Shown: positions 25,689-34,515, counted from the first letter of the stretch. The stretch: 64,000 nt of DNA from CAWKDG01 sp963848355 (GCA_963848355.1 CAWKDG010000012.1:1798001-1862000), one strand, 5' to 3'. Numbers and translations: made by a program. Notes: generated from the sequence alone by a model not told the origin.

Positions 25689-26576
25689 GTGCTGGACTAC
25701 CACCTCCATCTGTGGCCCCACGGGCAACGCGACACGGCCCCCACTCTCGACGAGGTGGCCGCCTACTGCGCACGGGCCCAGGCCCAGGGCGTCACCGAGA
25801 TCGCGCTGACCGAGCACCTCTTCCGTTTCGGGCAGGCCGACCGCCTGTTGCGCGGCTTCTGGGACGACGAGCCGAATGCCGCCCTGCGCGCGTCGATGCG
25901 GACGTACTGGGAGGACCACGCCCACGCTGACCTCGACGCCTACGTCGGCTGTGTGCAGGAGGCGAAGGACGCCGGGCTCCCCGTCGTCCTCGGACTCGAG
26001 GTTGACTACTACCGTGGGCGGATGGAGGACGTCGCCGCCCTGCTCGCCGGCTATCCCTTCGACGTCCTGCTCGGCTCGGTCCACTGGATCGGCACGTGGC
26101 GCTTCGACGACCTCGCCGACCCCGCCTCCATGGCCGAGTGGCCGGCGCGGTCGGTCGACGCCGCATGGTCCGACTACGTGACCGCCGTCGAGGAGCTGGC
26201 CGCATCGGGGACCTGTGACGTCCTCGCCCACCCCGATCTCGTGAAGGTCGCCGGCCACCGTCCCGACGCACCCGAGGAGTGCTGGGACCGGCTCGTCGAG
26301 GCCGCCGTGTCGTCGGGGATGGCCGCCGAGCTCTCGTCGGCCGGCTGGCGCAAGCCGGCCGCCGAGGCGTATCCGTCGCGGCCGCTGTTGGAGCGGTTCG
26401 TCCGGCACGGGGTGCCGCTCACCACCGCCTCCGACGCCCACGGCCTGGCCGACGTGGCCGACAGGTCGGCCGACCTCGCCGGTCTCCTGGCCGCGCTGGA
26501 CGTCGACACCCTCCGGGCCTTCCGCGCACGGCGGCCCGTCGACGTGCCGTCCGATGCGGGGGTGGCGCTCCGGTGA
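25689..26576 (+). CDS. PHP-domain histidinol-phosphatase-like phosphoesterase
   Basis: A 295-residue PHP protein with the metal-binding HLH in LDYHLHLW (residues 5-7) and later histidines and acidic residues in LTEHLFRF, GLEVDYY, LGSVHW, LAHPDLVK and ASDAHG. This matches the HisJ/HisK histidinol-phosphatase family. No his operon is nearby, so another phosphoester may be the substrate. Its stop overlaps the ATG of the histidine kinase gene (TGATG), which suggests a functional link. The start is GTG at 25689. Confidence 0.82.
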   Translation: MLDYHLHLWPHGQRDTAPTLDEVAAYCARAQAQGVTEIALTEHLFRFGQADRLLRGFWDDEPNAALRASMRTYWEDHAHADLDAYVGCVQEAKDAGLPVVLGLEVDYYRGRMEDVAALLAGYPFDVLLGSVHWIGTWRFDDLADPASMAEWPARSVDAAWSDYVTAVEELAASGTCDVLAHPDLVKVAGHRPDAPEECWDRLVEAAVSSGMAAELSSAGWRKPAAEAYPSRPLLERFVRHGVPLTTASDAHGLADVADRSADLAGLLAALDVDTLRAFRARRPVDVPSDAGVALR

Positions 26577-28150
26577 TGACGCCGGCCGAGCTCGCCGCCT
26601 CGTTCACCGATCTCGACGAGGCCGACTTCGATCATCTGCAGCGGTTGCTCGGGTCGTGGGGGGTCCTGTCCGACCTGTCGTTCTCCGACCTCCTTCTGCT
26701 GGTGCCGGCCAAGGGGTCCGACGGTGAGAGCCTCCTCGTTCTCGGTCAGATCCGCCCGACCACGAGCGTGACGCTGCTGCGCGTCGACCTCGTCGGGCAG
26801 GTGGTGGCGGCCGACGACTGGCAGGTGGCGGCCGAAGCGGTACGCACCGGAAAAGTGGTCTCGGGAGTGGCCAACGTGCCGGCTCCCACTCCTCTGCCCG
26901 AGCCCCTGCTGTCGTGGCCCGTCCACGGGGACTCGTCGGACACGGGCGAGGTCCCCGCCGTTCCCGACACGGCCCAATTCGAATGTGTCCCCGTCCCGCT
27001 CGGCGGCGGCGCCGCCGCCGTCATGGTGCGGATCGGTCCGCTCGAGGACCGGCGCCGATCCTACCGTCTCGAGCGGGTCTACCGCGACCTCTACCAGCGC
27101 CTGGCCGCCATGGTGGCGGCCGGCGACTATCCCTTCGCCGGCGAAGACGTCACGACCGAGGACGCACCGCGGGTGGGCGACGGCCTCATCCTCGTCGACA
27201 CCGAGGGCCGGATCGTCTACTCGTCGCCCAACGCCATGAGCGCGCTGCACCGCATGGGTGTGACCGATGCCGTCGAGAGTCGCCGGCTGCCCGACCTGGG
27301 TGTGGAGGAGACGGCCGTCGACCGGGCCCTGGCGGCGGGCTGTCCCGTCATCGAGGAGGTGGAGCGCCGACCCGATGTCATCGTGCTCGTGCACTGCACC
27401 CCTCTCCTCGTGGCCGGGACCGTCACCGGGGCCATGGTGCTCTTGCGCGACGTCACCGACCTCCGGCGCCTCGACCGTCTTCTGCTGTCGAAGGACGCCG
27501 CCATCCGCGAGGTGCACCACCGGGTGAAGAACAACCTGCAGACGATCTCGTCGCTGCTGCGCCTGCAGGCCCGGCGTCTCGCACCGGGTCAGGGACAGGA
27601 GGCGTTACGCGAAGCGGAACGGCGCGTCCGCTCCATCGCCGTCGTCCACGAGATCCTGTCGCGCGAACCGGGCGACGAGGTGCCCTTCGACGAGATCGTG
27701 GGATCGTTGGTGCGGATGGCGGAGGACTCGGCCGTGTCGGGTGCCAGCGTCGACATCCGGGTGACGGGGGACATCGGGGAGGTGGGCGCCGATGTCGCCA
27801 CGCCGCTTGCCGTGGTCCTGGCCGAACTGCTCCAGAACGCCGTGGAGCATGCCTTTCCCCCCAACGGCGTCGACGGGCCCGGCGACGGCAGCGCCCCCGA
27901 GCCGTCGGGACGTGTCGATCTCGTCCTCGCCAACGACGGACGGCGTCTCACTCTGCAGGTGCGCGACGACGGCGTCGGGCTTCCCGAGGGTTTCGACATC
28001 GAGGCGACGACGAGCCTCGGTCTCTCGATCGTGCGGGACCTCGTGACCACGCAGCTCGAAGGGACGATCGTGATGGAGAGTCGGGAGGGCACCCTGGTGA
28101 CGCTGGATATTCCCGCCCCCGTCCTCGACGCCGATCCGGCGTGGCGATGA
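26576..28150 (+). CDS. pdtaS: PdtaS-like sensor histidine kinase (HisKA_2)
   Basis: A 524-residue soluble kinase with no membrane segment. An N-terminal H_kinase_N/GAF-like domain (about 1-155) is followed by a PAS-like domain (about 200-300), then a HisKA_2 helix with REVHHRVKNNLQT (phospho-acceptor His314 or His315) and a HATPase domain with the N box ELLQNAVEHAF and DDGVGLP. This is the architecture of mycobacterial PdtaS. The usual partner, an ANTAR regulator PdtaR, is not in the window. Start ATG 26576 overlaps the PHP gene. Confidence 0.85.
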   Translation: MTPAELAASFTDLDEADFDHLQRLLGSWGVLSDLSFSDLLLLVPAKGSDGESLLVLGQIRPTTSVTLLRVDLVGQVVAADDWQVAAEAVRTGKVVSGVANVPAPTPLPEPLLSWPVHGDSSDTGEVPAVPDTAQFECVPVPLGGGAAAVMVRIGPLEDRRRSYRLERVYRDLYQRLAAMVAAGDYPFAGEDVTTEDAPRVGDGLILVDTEGRIVYSSPNAMSALHRMGVTDAVESRRLPDLGVEETAVDRALAAGCPVIEEVERRPDVIVLVHCTPLLVAGTVTGAMVLLRDVTDLRRLDRLLLSKDAAIREVHHRVKNNLQTISSLLRLQARRLAPGQGQEALREAERRVRSIAVVHEILSREPGDEVPFDEIVGSLVRMAEDSAVSGASVDIRVTGDIGEVGADVATPLAVVLAELLQNAVEHAFPPNGVDGPGDGSAPEPSGRVDLVLANDGRRLTLQVRDDGVGLPEGFDIEATTSLGLSIVRDLVTTQLEGTIVMESREGTLVTLDIPAPVLDADPAWR

Positions 28151-28174
28151 CCGGCGCCCGACGCGTCGGGATGT

Positions 28175-28197
28175 GGCGCCACACCCAATGTGGCGCC
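28175..28197. terminator. Bidirectional hairpin between the kinase and response-regulator genes
   Basis: GGCGCCACA (28175-28183) and TGTGGCGCC (28189-28197) form a perfect 9-bp stem with a CCCAA loop, exactly between two convergent stop codons (28150 and 28206). No T-tract follows on either strand. Confidence 0.55.
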
Positions 28198-28205
28198 GCG
28201 GTGGT

Positions 28206-28907
28206 TCAGGCTTCGTCGGTCCCTGAGAACCGGTAGCCGATCCCGCGCACGGTGTGGAGCCAGCGGGGCTGGGCCGGGTCGGGCTCGAGCTTGAGGCGAA
28301 GCCGCCGGATGTGCTCGGTCACCGTGGCCGGGTCCTGCCACTCCTGGGTCGATCCCCACACGTGTTCGAGGAGCTCCTCGCGGCTGAAGACCTGCTCGGA
28401 CGCGGTGGCCAGAAAGGCCAGGAGGTCGAATTCCTTCGGGGTCAGGTCCACCGACCGTCCGTCGACCTCGACGCGGTGTGCGGCCCGGTCGATGACGAGT
28501 CCGTCGTGCTCGACCTTGTTGGCGGCGTGGGCCGGATGCCCCCGGCGCAGCACGGCGCGGATACGGGCTTCGAGCTCGGGCAGCGAGCACGGCTTCACCA
28601 CGTAGTCGTCGGCGCCGAGATCGAGGACCCGGATGCGCTCGGATTCCTCGGACCGGCCCGTCAACACGATCACAGGCAGGGCGCCGTCCCGGCGCAGTCG
28701 TGAGAGGACCTCGTCCCCGTCGATCCCGGGCAGGCCCAGGTCCAGCAGGACCAGGTCGTACTGCCCCAGGCTGGCCTCACGCAGCGTGGACGGCCCGTCG
28801 ACGGCCTCGCCCACGTGGTAGCCGACGCGCTGGAGGAACAGCCGGGTGGCGGTGCGGCTGGCCTGGTCGTCCTCGGCGACGAGCACGGTGCGCTCGTCCT
28901 CCGTCAT
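28206..28907 (-). CDS. OmpR/PhoB family response regulator
   Basis: A 233-residue regulator. The receiver domain (residues 8-122) has the acidic pair EDD, phospho-acceptor Asp in LLDLGLPG and Lys in VVKPCSLPEL. The C-terminal winged helix (about 135-230) has DLTPKEFDLLAFL and HTVRGIGYRF, as in PhoB-type DNA-binding domains. Its kinase is unknown; HisKA_2 kinases do not usually pair with OmpR regulators. ATG at 28907 chosen; a GTG six codons upstream is possible. Confidence 0.92.
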   Translation of the reverse strand: MTEDERTVLVAEDDQASRTATRLFLQRVGYHVGEAVDGPSTLREASLGQYDLVLLDLGLPGIDGDEVLSRLRRDGALPVIVLTGRSEESERIRVLDLGADDYVVKPCSLPELEARIRAVLRRGHPAHAANKVEHDGLVIDRAAHRVEVDGRSVDLTPKEFDLLAFLATASEQVFSREELLEHVWGSTQEWQDPATVTEHIRRLRLKLEPDPAQPRWLHTVRGIGYRFSGTDEA

Positions 28908-28981
28908 GGTCACGACAGTCACCCTTACACCTTCGTCGTCCGGCGCCCCAGGCTTGAGCCGCTGTTGTGAGGTCTTCGCAC

Positions 28982-30019
28982 TCAGCCGGGGAGAATGGGA
29001 AGGACCGTGTCCACGAACAGATCGACCAGGTCGGGATCGAAGAACCGGCCCCGCTCGGCCACCAGCTCCTGAACGGCCTCCTCGACGCTCCAGGCCGCCT
29101 TGTAGGGCCGTTCGTGCGTGAGGGCGTCGAAGACGTCGCAGACGGCGACCACCCGCCCGGGGAGGGGAATGGCCTCGCCCTTCAGCCCGGCGGGGTAGCC
29201 CTCGCCGTTCCATCGTTCGTGATGGGTCTCGGCGATGACCCGGGCGAGGCCGAGTACCTCCGACGTCGTCTCCCCGATGATCCGGGCCCCGATGGTGGTG
29301 TGCGTGCGGACGAGGTCGAATTCCTCGGCACTGAGCTTGCCCGGTTTGAGCAGGACGGAGTCGGGGACACCGACCTTGCCCAGGTCGTGCAGCGGCGCCG
29401 CCCGGGCGATGAGATCGGCCAGTTCGTCGGTCACGCCGGCGGCGCGTCCGAGCATCGCCGCCATCATCCCCACCCGTTCGGTGTGCTCGCTCGTCTCGTC
29501 CCTGAACTCGTTGTGGAGTCGCTTGAGCGACTCGAGGTGCGAAATCTCCAACTCGGCCGTCCTCTGGAGGATGAGTTCGTCGAGCTCGCGCCGCTGCCCG
29601 TCGAGGCGCAGGTGGATGCGCCGGGTCTCGAGGTGGTTGAGCACCCGCAACCCGACCTCGGTCGTATCGAAGGGCTTGGTCAGGAAGTCGGTCGCCCCCG
29701 CCCCGAGGGCGTCACGGCGGGCCTTGGCGGTGACGTCCGCCGAGAGGACGAGGACGGGCAGGTACTCGTCGGGTCCGAGGAGGCCGCACACCTCACGGAC
29801 GAGCTCGAGCCCGCCCACATGGGGCATGTGCAGGTCCAGCAGGACGATGTCGGGCCGCTTGTCGTCGAACATGGTCCGGAACAGCCGCGGGTCCGTCGTG
29901 CTGCGGATCCTGGTGAAGCCGTTGCGCTCCAGGATGGACTGGACGAGGGCGACGTTCGCCGGCTCGTCGTCGACGACGAGAACATCGGCTCCGCGCAGCA
30001 GGCCCTCATCGAGGTTCAC
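28982..30019 (-). CDS. Response regulator with HD-GYP cyclic-di-GMP phosphodiesterase domain
   Basis: About 345 residues. A receiver domain (about 10-130) has VDDE, phospho-acceptor Asp in LLDLHMPH and Lys in FLTKPFD. A linker coiled region is followed by an HD-GYP domain with HDLGKVGVPD and HHERWNGEGYP. HD-GYP proteins hydrolyse cyclic-di-GMP, so this could counteract the GGDEF protein at 22357. The start is uncertain: GTG 30019 is chosen over TTG 30028, and neither has a clear Shine-Dalgarno. Confidence 0.9.
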   Translation of the reverse strand: MNLDEGLLRGADVLVVDDEPANVALVQSILERNGFTRIRSTTDPRLFRTMFDDKRPDIVLLDLHMPHVGGLELVREVCGLLGPDEYLPVLVLSADVTAKARRDALGAGATDFLTKPFDTTEVGLRVLNHLETRRIHLRLDGQRRELDELILQRTAELEISHLESLKRLHNEFRDETSEHTERVGMMAAMLGRAAGVTDELADLIARAAPLHDLGKVGVPDSVLLKPGKLSAEEFDLVRTHTTIGARIIGETTSEVLGLARVIAETHHERWNGEGYPAGLKGEAIPLPGRVVAVCDVFDALTHERPYKAAWSVEEAVQELVAERGRFFDPDLVDLFVDTVLPILPG

Positions 30020-30100
30020 CGGCGTCAATGTCGGTCGTCAGGACGGTCGTCTTGAGCGTGGCGACCTGGCGTTGCGGCGGCGGACGCCGCCGGCGGTGCG

Positions 30101-30391
30101 TCAGCTGGCGCGGCGGCGTGCCGCCAACCAGGCCTTTCGGAGCTTGCGCCGCTCCTCCTCGGAGGTCCCACCCCAGATCCCGGACTCCTGGTTGGTGGCC
30201 AGGGCGAACTCGAGGCACGGCTCGTTCGCCTCGCAGGCCTGGCAGACACGCTTGGCCGCCTCGATCTGCTCGATGGCCGGGCCCGTGGTGCCGACGGGGA
30301 AGAAGAGATCGGGCTCGGTATGCCGACACGAGGCCAGATTGCGCCAGTCGTCGGCGTCCCAATCGACCGACCGGTTCCACATGAGTGCCAT
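30101..30391 (-). CDS. whiB1: WhiB1-like Fe-S transcription factor
   Basis: A 96-residue WhiB protein with four cluster cysteines, Cys22, Cys50, Cys53 and Cys59, and the GIWGG turn at 71-75, followed by a basic DNA-binding tail. DLFFPVGTTGPA resembles WhiB1 (PELFFPVGNSGPA), not the other WhiB classes. WhiB proteins bind [4Fe-4S] clusters that react with NO or O2 and bind the main sigma factor. The ATG at 30391 has GGAGGAAG just upstream. A CRP-type palindrome lies 45 bp upstream of the start. Confidence 0.92.
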   Translation of the reverse strand: MALMWNRSVDWDADDWRNLASCRHTEPDLFFPVGTTGPAIEQIEAAKRVCQACEANEPCLEFALATNQESGIWGGTSEEERRKLRKAWLAARRRAS

Positions 30392-30435
30392 GCTCTTCCT
30401 CCGGATGCCGTGCTCCCGCGGGGGGGTGCAGAACT

Positions 30436-30451
30436 TGTGACTCAGTTCACA
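30436..30451. promoter_or_regulatory. Perfect CRP/FNR-type palindrome upstream of whiB1
   Basis: TGTGA-N6-TCACA (30436-30451) is a perfect match to the consensus CRP half-sites, centred about 52 bp upstream of the whiB1 ATG. In M. tuberculosis whiB1 is controlled by the cAMP-binding regulator Rv3676. A weak promoter candidate for whiB1 (TAGTTT at 30503-30498, TTGCAG 17 bp further up) would place the site downstream of transcription start, favouring repression, but the true start is unknown. Confidence 0.6.
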
Positions 30452-30574
30452 TGAGGGGCCACAGGGGTGGGGTGTTCCCGTGAATTGACCGTTAGTGAAA
30501 CTAGTCCCAAGCTCCCGACGCTGCAAACGTCATAGGGACGGAAAACCAATGAAAGGGTAGGAAAGGGGCGCGAC

Positions 30575-31321
30575 ATGGTCGAGGAGGTAGTGCCCTGGCC
30601 CCGCCGTCGCGTCGACGGGCCCGTCACGGTCCTGGCCCACCGCGGGGGGAGCGGCCCCTGGCGGGAGAACACCCTGGAGGCGTTCGCCGCCGCCCTGGGC
30701 CTGGGAGCCGACGGTGTCGAGCTCGACGTCCGCCGCACGGCCGACGGGCGGCTGGTGGTCCATCACGACGCCGAGATCGATGGCACGGGGGCGATCCACG
30801 CCCTGCGGGCGGGCGAGCTCCCCCCCTGGGTCCCCGGGCTCGACGAGGCCCTCGAGACCTGTGCCGGGGCGGCGGTCAACGTCGAGGTGAAGAACGCCCC
30901 CGTGGAGGACGGTTTCGACCCCACCGAGACCGTCGCCGCCGAGGTGGTACGGACCCTGGCGGCGTTCTCGGCCACGCCCGGGCGGGGCCCGGGACGTGTC
31001 ATCGTCTCGTCGTTCTGGCCCGCCACCCTGGTCGCCGTCCACAGCGACGACCCCCGGCTCGCCACCGGGCTTCTCGTCCATCCTGCGCTCGACGCCGTCG
31101 AGGCGGCCGAGCGGGCGGCGGCGATCGGGTGCGTGGCCCTCCACCCGTTCCACGCCCAGGTGAACCCTGCTCTCGTGGACCTGGTCCACGGTCTCGGTCT
31201 GGGCGTCGGCACGTGGACGGTGAACGAGCCCGAGGACGTCGCCGCCGTGGCCGTCGCCGGCGTGGACGTCGTGATCACGGACCGGGTCGCCGACACCCTG
31301 ACCGCCCTCGGACGAGGGTGA
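30575..31321 (+). CDS. Glycerophosphodiester phosphodiesterase
   Basis: A 248-residue TIM-barrel enzyme of the GDPD family with AHRGG, the Glu of RENT, ELDVRRTADG and VVHHDAEI, covering the metal-binding and catalytic residues. No signal peptide, so it is cytosolic. It would split glycerophosphodiesters from lipid turnover into glycerol-3-phosphate and an alcohol. It is divergent from whiB1 with 183 bp between. The ATG at 30575 has AGGAAAGG upstream. Confidence 0.88.
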   Translation: MVEEVVPWPRRRVDGPVTVLAHRGGSGPWRENTLEAFAAALGLGADGVELDVRRTADGRLVVHHDAEIDGTGAIHALRAGELPPWVPGLDEALETCAGAAVNVEVKNAPVEDGFDPTETVAAEVVRTLAAFSATPGRGPGRVIVSSFWPATLVAVHSDDPRLATGLLVHPALDAVEAAERAAAIGCVALHPFHAQVNPALVDLVHGLGLGVGTWTVNEPEDVAAVAVAGVDVVITDRVADTLTALGRG

Positions 31322-31406
31322 CCTCCGCCATGATCCCGGCGCCCCGTCGCGCCTGGGTGGGGACCGGATTGGTCCGACGCGCCCATCCTCGGGGACAATC
31401 GCGGCC

Positions 31407-32186
31407 ATGAACGTCGTCGTCTGTGTCAAGCAGATCCCCGATCCGGCCGCACCGCAGGAGCTCGACCCCGAGACCCGGACCCTCGTCCGCAAGGGCAAGC
31501 TGATCCTCGACGACTCCGACGCCTACGGCGTCGAGATGGGCCTCCAATTGGCCGACCAGGCCGGCGGCGACGTGGTCACCCTGGTGTCGATGGCCCCCAA
31601 CGGCGAGACGTCGGGCCTGCGCACGGCTCTGGCCATGGGAGCCGACCGGGCCATCTTGGTCAGTGACGACGCCCTGCAGGGCTCCGATGCCCTGTCGACG
31701 GCGAAGGTCCTGGCCAAGGCCGTCGCCCGGGCCGAACCCGACCTCATCATCGCCGCCACCGAATCGACCGACGGGTACACGGGCACGTTCCCGGTCCAGT
31801 TGGCCGAGCTGCTCGGCCTGCCCTCGATCACCTTCGCCAAGAAGGTGTCGGTGGGCGACGGCAAGGTCATGGTCGACCGCCAGACCGAAGCGGGCTACGA
31901 CGAGGTGGAGTGCCCGCTCCCGGCAGTGGTCACCGTCACCGCCGGCGTGGTCGAGCCCCGCTACCCGTCCTTCAAGGGCATCATGGCGGCCAAGTCGAAG
32001 CCCCTCGAGCAACTGACGGTGGCCGACCTCGGCCTCGATGCGTCCCAGGTGGGTGCGCCCGGATCGCGCCAGCAGGTCACCGACGTCTCGGCCGCCGACG
32101 AGCGCAAGGCGGGGGAGATCGTCGAGGACGAGGGCGACGGTTTCGAGAGCATCATCCGGTTCCTGGAGCAGCTCAAGCTCATCTGA
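31407..32186 (+). CDS. etfB: Electron transfer flavoprotein beta subunit
   Basis: A 259-residue EtfB with the N-terminal VCVKQIPDP, the DAYGVEMGLQLAD segment and the beta-family signature around VECPLPAVVTVTAGVVEPRY (split here; about residues 168-187). With EtfA it binds FAD and AMP and carries electrons from acyl-CoA dehydrogenases to the quinone pool. The enoyl-CoA hydratase and MaoC genes in this window fit the same fatty-acid oxidation context. etfA follows after 82 bp. Confidence 0.93.
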   Translation: MNVVVCVKQIPDPAAPQELDPETRTLVRKGKLILDDSDAYGVEMGLQLADQAGGDVVTLVSMAPNGETSGLRTALAMGADRAILVSDDALQGSDALSTAKVLAKAVARAEPDLIIAATESTDGYTGTFPVQLAELLGLPSITFAKKVSVGDGKVMVDRQTEAGYDEVECPLPAVVTVTAGVVEPRYPSFKGIMAAKSKPLEQLTVADLGLDASQVGAPGSRQQVTDVSAADERKAGEIVEDEGDGFESIIRFLEQLKLI

Positions 32187-32268
32187 TCACCGGACACCGC
32201 ATCACCCGACTCCGGTCACCGGACACCCCCGTCCCCGGACCACAACGACTCTCAGGAGCACACACACG

Positions 32269-33240
32269 ATGTCGATCGACAAGATCTGGGTCCTCGCCGA
32301 AGTGGTTGACGGATCTCCGACCAGCACCACCCTCGAACTGCTCACCGAGGCGCGGTCCATGGGGTCGACCGTGTCCGCCGTGACATGGGGCGGCGGCGCC
32401 GGTTCGGTGGCCGGAACGCTCGGTGACTTCGGTGCCTCCACGGTCTACGACGCCGGCGACCTCTCCGACGCGCTCCCCGGCGTCCCCGTCGCCGGCGCCA
32501 TCGCCGCTCTCATCGCCAGCGGTGACCGACCGGACGTGATCCTCATCCCCGCCAGCTACGACGGGCGCGACATCGCCGGTCGGTTGTCGGCCAGGATCGA
32601 CAGCCCAGTGATCACCAACGTGGTCGGGCTCACGGTCGAGGGCGACGAGGTCCTCTCCCAGCACGGCCTCTTCGGCGGGGCCCAGGTGGCCACGGCCCGC
32701 TTCACCGGCGAGCGCCCCTGGATCTTCGTGGTCCGGGCCAAATCGTTCACGGCCGAGTCGGCCGGCGGGGCCGCCGCCCAGGTGGTGGCGGCGCCGGTCC
32801 CCGATCTCGGGACCTCCAACACGGCCGTCGTGAAGGCCCGCCATGTCGAAGAGCGCACCGGCCCCAAGCTCGACGAGGCCGAGGTCGTGGTGTCGGGCGG
32901 TCGGGGCCTCGGGTCGGCCGAGAACTACGCCATGGTCGAGGAGCTGGCCAAGCTCCTGCACGGCGCCGCCGGGGCCAGCCGCGCCATCGTCGACGCCGGC
33001 TGGGTCCCCTACTCGCACCAGGTGGGCCAGACAGGCAAGACGGTGAAGCCGACCCTCTACATCGCCTGTGGCATCTCCGGAGCCACCCAACACCTGGTGG
33101 GGATGAAGGGTTCGAAGAACATCGTCGCCATCAACAAGGACCGCGACGCCCCCATCTTCTCGGTGGCCGATCTCGGTGTGGTCGGGGACGTCCACAAGGT
33201 CATGCCGAAGTTGATCGAGGCCCTCAAGGCGCGCGCCTGA
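32269..33240 (+). CDS. etfA: Electron transfer flavoprotein alpha subunit
   Basis: A 323-residue EtfA. The C-terminal FAD domain has VPYSHQVGQTGKTVKP, YIACGISGATQH and NKDRDAPIF. The ATG at 32269 has AGGAG 11 bp upstream. The in-frame sequence before it is a shadow of etfB. It forms a heterodimer with the EtfB encoded just upstream. Confidence 0.94.
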   Translation: MSIDKIWVLAEVVDGSPTSTTLELLTEARSMGSTVSAVTWGGGAGSVAGTLGDFGASTVYDAGDLSDALPGVPVAGAIAALIASGDRPDVILIPASYDGRDIAGRLSARIDSPVITNVVGLTVEGDEVLSQHGLFGGAQVATARFTGERPWIFVVRAKSFTAESAGGAAAQVVAAPVPDLGTSNTAVVKARHVEERTGPKLDEAEVVVSGGRGLGSAENYAMVEELAKLLHGAAGASRAIVDAGWVPYSHQVGQTGKTVKPTLYIACGISGATQHLVGMKGSKNIVAINKDRDAPIFSVADLGVVGDVHKVMPKLIEALKARA

Positions 33241-33274
33241 TCAGCGTCGCCCGCCGCCGACCCGGCCGCCGACG

Positions 33275-33796
33275 GTGAAGTACCTCTGGATCCTGCGCCA
33301 CGCCAAGGCGGCGTCGAAGGGACCCGACGGCGACGACCACAGCCGGCCCCTCACCGGTCGGGGTCGCCGCCAGAGTGCCGACGTCGCCGCCTACCTCAGC
33401 GAGCAGGTCGCCGCCGGCGCTCCGACACCCGATCTCGTGCTCTCCTCGTCGGCCGCGCGTGCCCGCCGGACGGCGGAGGTCGCCCACGGTGGGCTTCCCG
33501 CCGGTGTCCCCCTCGAGATCGAACGCGCCCTCTACGGCGCCGACGCCGATGACGTCGTCGCCCGGCTGCGCCTCGTCCCCGACGAGGTCGGCGCCGTCAT
33601 GGTCGTGGGTCACAACCCCACGTTCCACGATCTCGCCCTGCTTCTCGTCTCGACCGATGACACCGCCGGACGGGCGCGTCTCGAGGCCGGGTTCCCCACC
33701 GCCGCGTTGGCGCTCGTGGCCCTCGACGCCGCCGCCTGGACCGAGGTCGTCGCCGGCGGCGGCCGTCTCGAGGAGCTGTTCGTCCCCCCTCGATGA
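33275..33796 (+). CDS. sixA: SixA-type phosphohistidine phosphatase (histidine phosphatase family)
   Basis: A 173-residue protein with the catalytic LRHAKA (residues 7-12) and second-site GHNPTFHDLA, as in SixA. SixA removes phosphate from histidine in phosphotransfer proteins; other small histidine phosphatases of this family act on different phosphoesters, so the substrate is not certain. The start is GTG at 33275, 34 bp after etfA. Confidence 0.8.
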   Translation: MKYLWILRHAKAASKGPDGDDHSRPLTGRGRRQSADVAAYLSEQVAAGAPTPDLVLSSSAARARRTAEVAHGGLPAGVPLEIERALYGADADDVVARLRLVPDEVGAVMVVGHNPTFHDLALLLVSTDDTAGRARLEAGFPTAALALVALDAAAWTEVVAGGGRLEELFVPPR

Positions 33797-33828
33797 GACC
33801 GTCGGTCGCGTCCGTCGGTCCCCGACCG

Positions 33829-34515
33829 TCAGACGAGCGGCCAGGGATAGCAGTAGGAGTCGGGGTCGGGGACCGGGAAGCGCCCGTTCTTGACGAGGCG
33901 TCGCGCCCGCCGGCGCACGGCCTCGACCTCGGCCGGCGTCAACAGGTGGGCCAACGCCCCGGGCAGGGCGTCGTCGAGGGCGGTGAGATCGTCGACGAGG
34001 GCGTCGGGGAGCTCCTCGCCGGCGAACTCCCAGATGACGGTGCGCAGCTTGGGCTCGCGGTGGAAGCACAACCCGTGATCGATGGCCCAGATGGTGTCGT
34101 CCTCACCGAGGATGCAGTGGCCGCTCTTGCGGTCGGCGTTGTTGGCGACGACGTCGAAGGCGCAGATGGTCCGCAGGCGCTCGTGATGGCGCTCGTCCTC
34201 GACCAGGGTGAAGTGGTGCTGTGAGAAATCGGCGTCGACGAAACGCTGGAGCGATCCCTCGCCGAACGGGGCGTCGGCCCGGGCGATCGTCTCGGGGACG
34301 AGGTCCCACCCGAGTGCCCGCGACAGCTCGTAGGCGGCGATCTCGCGTTGGAAGATCCCCCCGGGGAAATCCCACAAATGGCGCTCGCCGCGCTCGGGCT
34401 TGTAGACGGCTCCGGTCTCGGCCTCCCCCGCGGTGCAGGTGACGAGGAAGGTCTGGTTGGAGCTCCACGGCATCCGGCCGACGACCTCGATCTCGCCCTC
34501 GCCGAGGAGGGTCAC
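33829..34515 (-). CDS. SCO1664 family protein (PI3/4-kinase-like fold)
   Basis: A 228-residue protein of the conserved actinobacterial SCO1664 family. YKPERGERHLWDFPGGIFQREIAAYEL can be read in pieces as a kinase-like Lys region, and later VVANNADRKSGH and WAIDHGLCF resemble the catalytic and metal-binding loops of atypical PI3/4-type kinases. Its substrate is unknown. It is the third gene of a unit with a phosphatase (35037) and DUF3090 (34512). The GTG at 34515 overlaps the DUF3090 stop (GTGA). Confidence 0.82.
   Translation of the reverse strand: MTLLGEGEIEVVGRMPWSSNQTFLVTCTAGEAETGAVYKPERGERHLWDFPGGIFQREIAAYELSRALGWDLVPETIARADAPFGEGSLQRFVDADFSQHHFTLVEDERHHERLRTICAFDVVANNADRKSGHCILGEDDTIWAIDHGLCFHREPKLRTVIWEFAGEELPDALVDDLTALDDALPGALAHLLTPAEVEAVRRRARRLVKNGRFPVPDPDSYCYPWPLV

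Noticed and set aside
25689..26576. Histidine biosynthesis operon
   Set aside because: Only a HisJ-like PHP protein is present, without other his genes.
31361..31375. GGACC-N5-GGTCC inverted repeat before etfB
   Set aside because: Five-bp all-GC-type arms are expected by chance in this composition and no regulator is adjacent.
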